A stretch of DNA of 64,000 bases from Forficula auricularia (taxonomy: Eukaryota; Arthropoda; Insecta; Dermaptera; Forficulidae): assembly GCA_024734495.1 (NCBI GenBank), contig JALMQS010000068.1:1148075-1212074 (forward strand). The letters run 5' to 3'. Positions 62,395 to 64,000 of this stretch are shown piece after piece. A model generated the notes under the pieces. It saw nothing but the letters and a program-made list of their open reading frames with translations. It did no database searches and was not told the origin of the DNA. Position numbers and translations under genes: made by a program. Position 1 is the stretch's first letter. Each line of letters starts with the position of its first letter.

Positions 62395-62605
62395 ATTTTT
62401 ATGAGGAAATTAATGAGAATGTCTTCTGCTTGATGAAAATAAACATAATTATGTCCATACATATACGATACAAGCGAATATATATGATATAGTTAATTTA
62501 TTTCTTAGAGACTATAGTTTTGAAGGTTTGACCTTCATCATTAGTCTTTTTAATTACAAATATTCTAAATTGAAAGTTTCTTTTTGCCGAGAGTAGCAGA
62601 ATTTT
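62395..62605 (-). mobile_element. Penelope-like family A/B tail with decayed hammerhead
   Basis: The left end is family B (ATGTCTTCTGCTTGATG, then AAATAAACATAA). On the minus strand (about 62546-62510) CTAATGA, GAAGG, TCAAA, CCTTC and AAAACTATAGTCTC keep the hammerhead layout with two core changes. The family-A end (AAAGTTTCTTTTTGCCGAG, AGTAGCAGAATTTTTATA) follows at 62570-62605. Confidence 0.55.
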
Positions 62606-62609
62606 TATA

Positions 62610-62945
62610 AAAGATTGCAATGGGGTTAGGGAGGTTTGTGTGGTTGGAGGGTCTGGTAATTGGAGGGCGGGTTGTTCAGGTGACGATCCAGAGTCACGGG
62701 TAGGGGTGCGGGGGTAAGCACGGGGTTGTATGGTGGTGTGGGGCGGGGTGGAGGATGACGGGGTAGGGTCCAGGGCGTGGTGGTGGCGTAGGGTCGGGGT
62801 TGGGGTTGAGGGTGTGGTTCGTGGGGTGGGGTCCAGGGGTAAAATGGGGTCAGGGAGGGTTGGTGGTCAGGAGTGGCATGTAATCCCAGCGAAACCTCCA
62901 CCATGCAATGGGGTTAGGGAGGGTAGGTGGTTGGAGGGGTAAGGA
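62610..62945 (+). repeat. Second G-rich block
   Basis: G/T-rich sequence with GGGGTCCAGGGG, GGTGTGGGGCGGGGTGG and a direct copy of CAATGGGGTTAGGGAGG at 62618 and 62907. It strongly resembles the G-rich interior of the 56.7-kb Helitron-like element but lacks its ends. The minus Pro-rich and plus Gly/Val-rich frames are artefacts. Confidence 0.75.
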
Positions 62946-63299
62946 AATTAGTTTGGTAAGGGGACGTTTAAGGGGAATATTGCTGAGTGTGAGAATACTA
63001 ACCTTTATAGACGTGGAGGTGGTGGTGTAACTCAGTGTATCTCGTTGTACTAGTTTGATAAACTACTGAATTTACTCTTATGTTTCAAGTTCTACGTTAC
63101 TGAAGTTAATCTGATGCAATGAATTTAAAAAAAAATAAAAAAAAATAATTTTAAATAGGCAAAAATAAAATAAAAATACTTAAATGAATTCTAGCTGCAA
63201 AGGAGAATGGGGGAATTTTCTTAACAGTGAAAGATAATCAAGAATTCAATGTATAATATATGATTTATTGAGGTCCTTGGTGCATTTAACAGTCAGAAA
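62946..63299. other. AT-rich spacer
   Basis: Nothing recognised. Confidence 0.35.
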
Positions 63300-63640
63300 G
63301 AATTAATTGATTGGATGTCTTTAATGTGTGAACGGAGATCGTTCGAAGAAAGTAGGATTAATTACGTTTGCTCTTGAGATGTGCTGCTCGGTTCAAAGTA
63401 ATTCAAACAGCATTAGCTGTGCCGTGGCCACCTTTCGCTCAGGTTCCGTAGACTGCCACGTCGAAGAGTGTGTAACGGGCCTGGAGTCTCGCCTTTTTGA
63501 TCAGCTTCCGTGGTGTCTTCACGAGAGCCGGACAGGTATTCTTGTCCGTGCTATCCAATTAGCTATCGTGCTAATGATAGAAGTGCCAATGGAGGGGCTA
63601 GCAAGTTGATGAATGAAAATGCCCGCAAAAACGACTCCAG
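63300..63640. other. GC-balanced island with homeodomain-like words
   Basis: Includes GTAGGATTAATTACG, AAGTAATTCAAACAGC, ATCCAATTAGC and GTGCTAATGATAG, with GCCGTGGCCACC and CACGTCG. The 93-codon plus frame (63328-63609) has balanced composition but no domain I recognise. Candidate enhancer; exon not excluded. Confidence 0.4.
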
Positions 63641-63830
63641 GAAGAAGAAATATACTCGTGAGATCGAGTAATAGAGAGTGGAGAATATAATGTAAAGAAG
63701 ATAGAGTAATAGCGCTGGATAATGTAATAGAGTAATATAGGTAGAGGTATAATAGAGAGATGTAAGGTAAGAGCTGGATAAAATAATAGAGAGCGATATT
63801 TCTTCGTGTCATCCTCTTTATGCATTTCCG
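63641..63830 (+). repeat. Purine-rich degenerate repeat
   Basis: ATAGAGTAATAG- and AGAGAGATG-type words recur irregularly (for example near 63669, 63703, 63729, 63750 and 63786). The overlapping minus frames rich in S, L, I and Y come from this composition. Confidence 0.5.
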
Positions 63831-64000
63831 ATTGTGTCTCCTTGATGTGTGGGGGCTATGTTTTATATAATTCTTAGTTTTCTACCCCTTCTAAGGGACA
63901 TCGCCAATCATAATGTTCTATTTTGTTATATGAGGGTGTTTGGACCCTGACTAATCTCATTCCCCTGACTATATTCAGAACTGGGCCTTAAAGCTCATAT
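63831..64000. other. Unassigned end of window
   Basis: Moderately AT-rich; nothing recognised. Confidence 0.35.

Overview
The window is AT-rich animal DNA with no bacterial or phage features and no intact host gene that I can recognise. The repeat content points to an arthropod, with moderate confidence. It includes an RTE-like LINE, Jockey/CR1-like LINE tails, Helitron-like elements ending in CTAG, hAT, PIF and TTAA-targeting DNA elements, and Penelope-like remnants. It also includes two short motifs I know from many insect repeats: one near 48140 (CCGACTTCAAAAAAGG) and one near 35968 (GAGTCCGACTCGC). I cannot name the species.

Layout. 1-9 kb: small tRNA-derived repeats, three related Helitron-like pieces with one A|T-flanked minimal unit of 84 bp, and foldback MITEs. 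9-17 kb: a 0.9-kb element with about 280-bp inverted ends and a near-perfect 650-bp palindrome, separated by AT-rich DNA and two GC-balanced islands. 18-22 kb: Penelope-like tails carrying hammerhead ribozyme relics, two tRNA-like sequences enclosed in inverted arms, and a nested pair of TIR elements. 22-30 kb: islands that look like cis-regulatory DNA, another TIR element, a tRNA-like hairpin, a tandem array with a period near 100 bp, and a 292-bp palindrome. 31-35 kb: a TTAA-flanked element inside a hAT relic, a U2 snRNA 5' fragment enclosed in 140-bp inverted arms, and a TA-flanked element. 35-43 kb: a ribozyme-bearing foldback, a 2.67-kb hAT element with an exact 8-bp target duplication, and a Penelope-like relic with a GIY-YIG nuclease remnant and a near-consensus hammerhead ribozyme. 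43-56 kb: coding scraps, SINEs, LINE tails and nested foldbacks. 56-64 kb: a Helitron-like element filled with G-rich DNA, the RTE-like LINE (the only long ORF), a second G-rich block and a final island.

The most striking system is a set of non-autonomous repeats in which small structured RNAs sit at element ends or between inverted arms: hammerhead ribozymes, tRNA-like heads and a U2 snRNA 5' end. The 42.5-kb copy joins a hammerhead (CTGATGA, 6-bp stem II, GAAA, GTC site and a stem I with one bulge) to a degenerate Penelope GIY-YIG reading frame on the same strand. The U2 fragment joins its host arm at a shared TTCGGCC, which fits template switching during reverse transcription. Between the repeats lie GC-balanced, low-repeat islands rich in homeodomain, AP-1 and Runx-like words. 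These fit enhancers in a gene desert or a very large intron, but that reading is inference from composition and short motifs.
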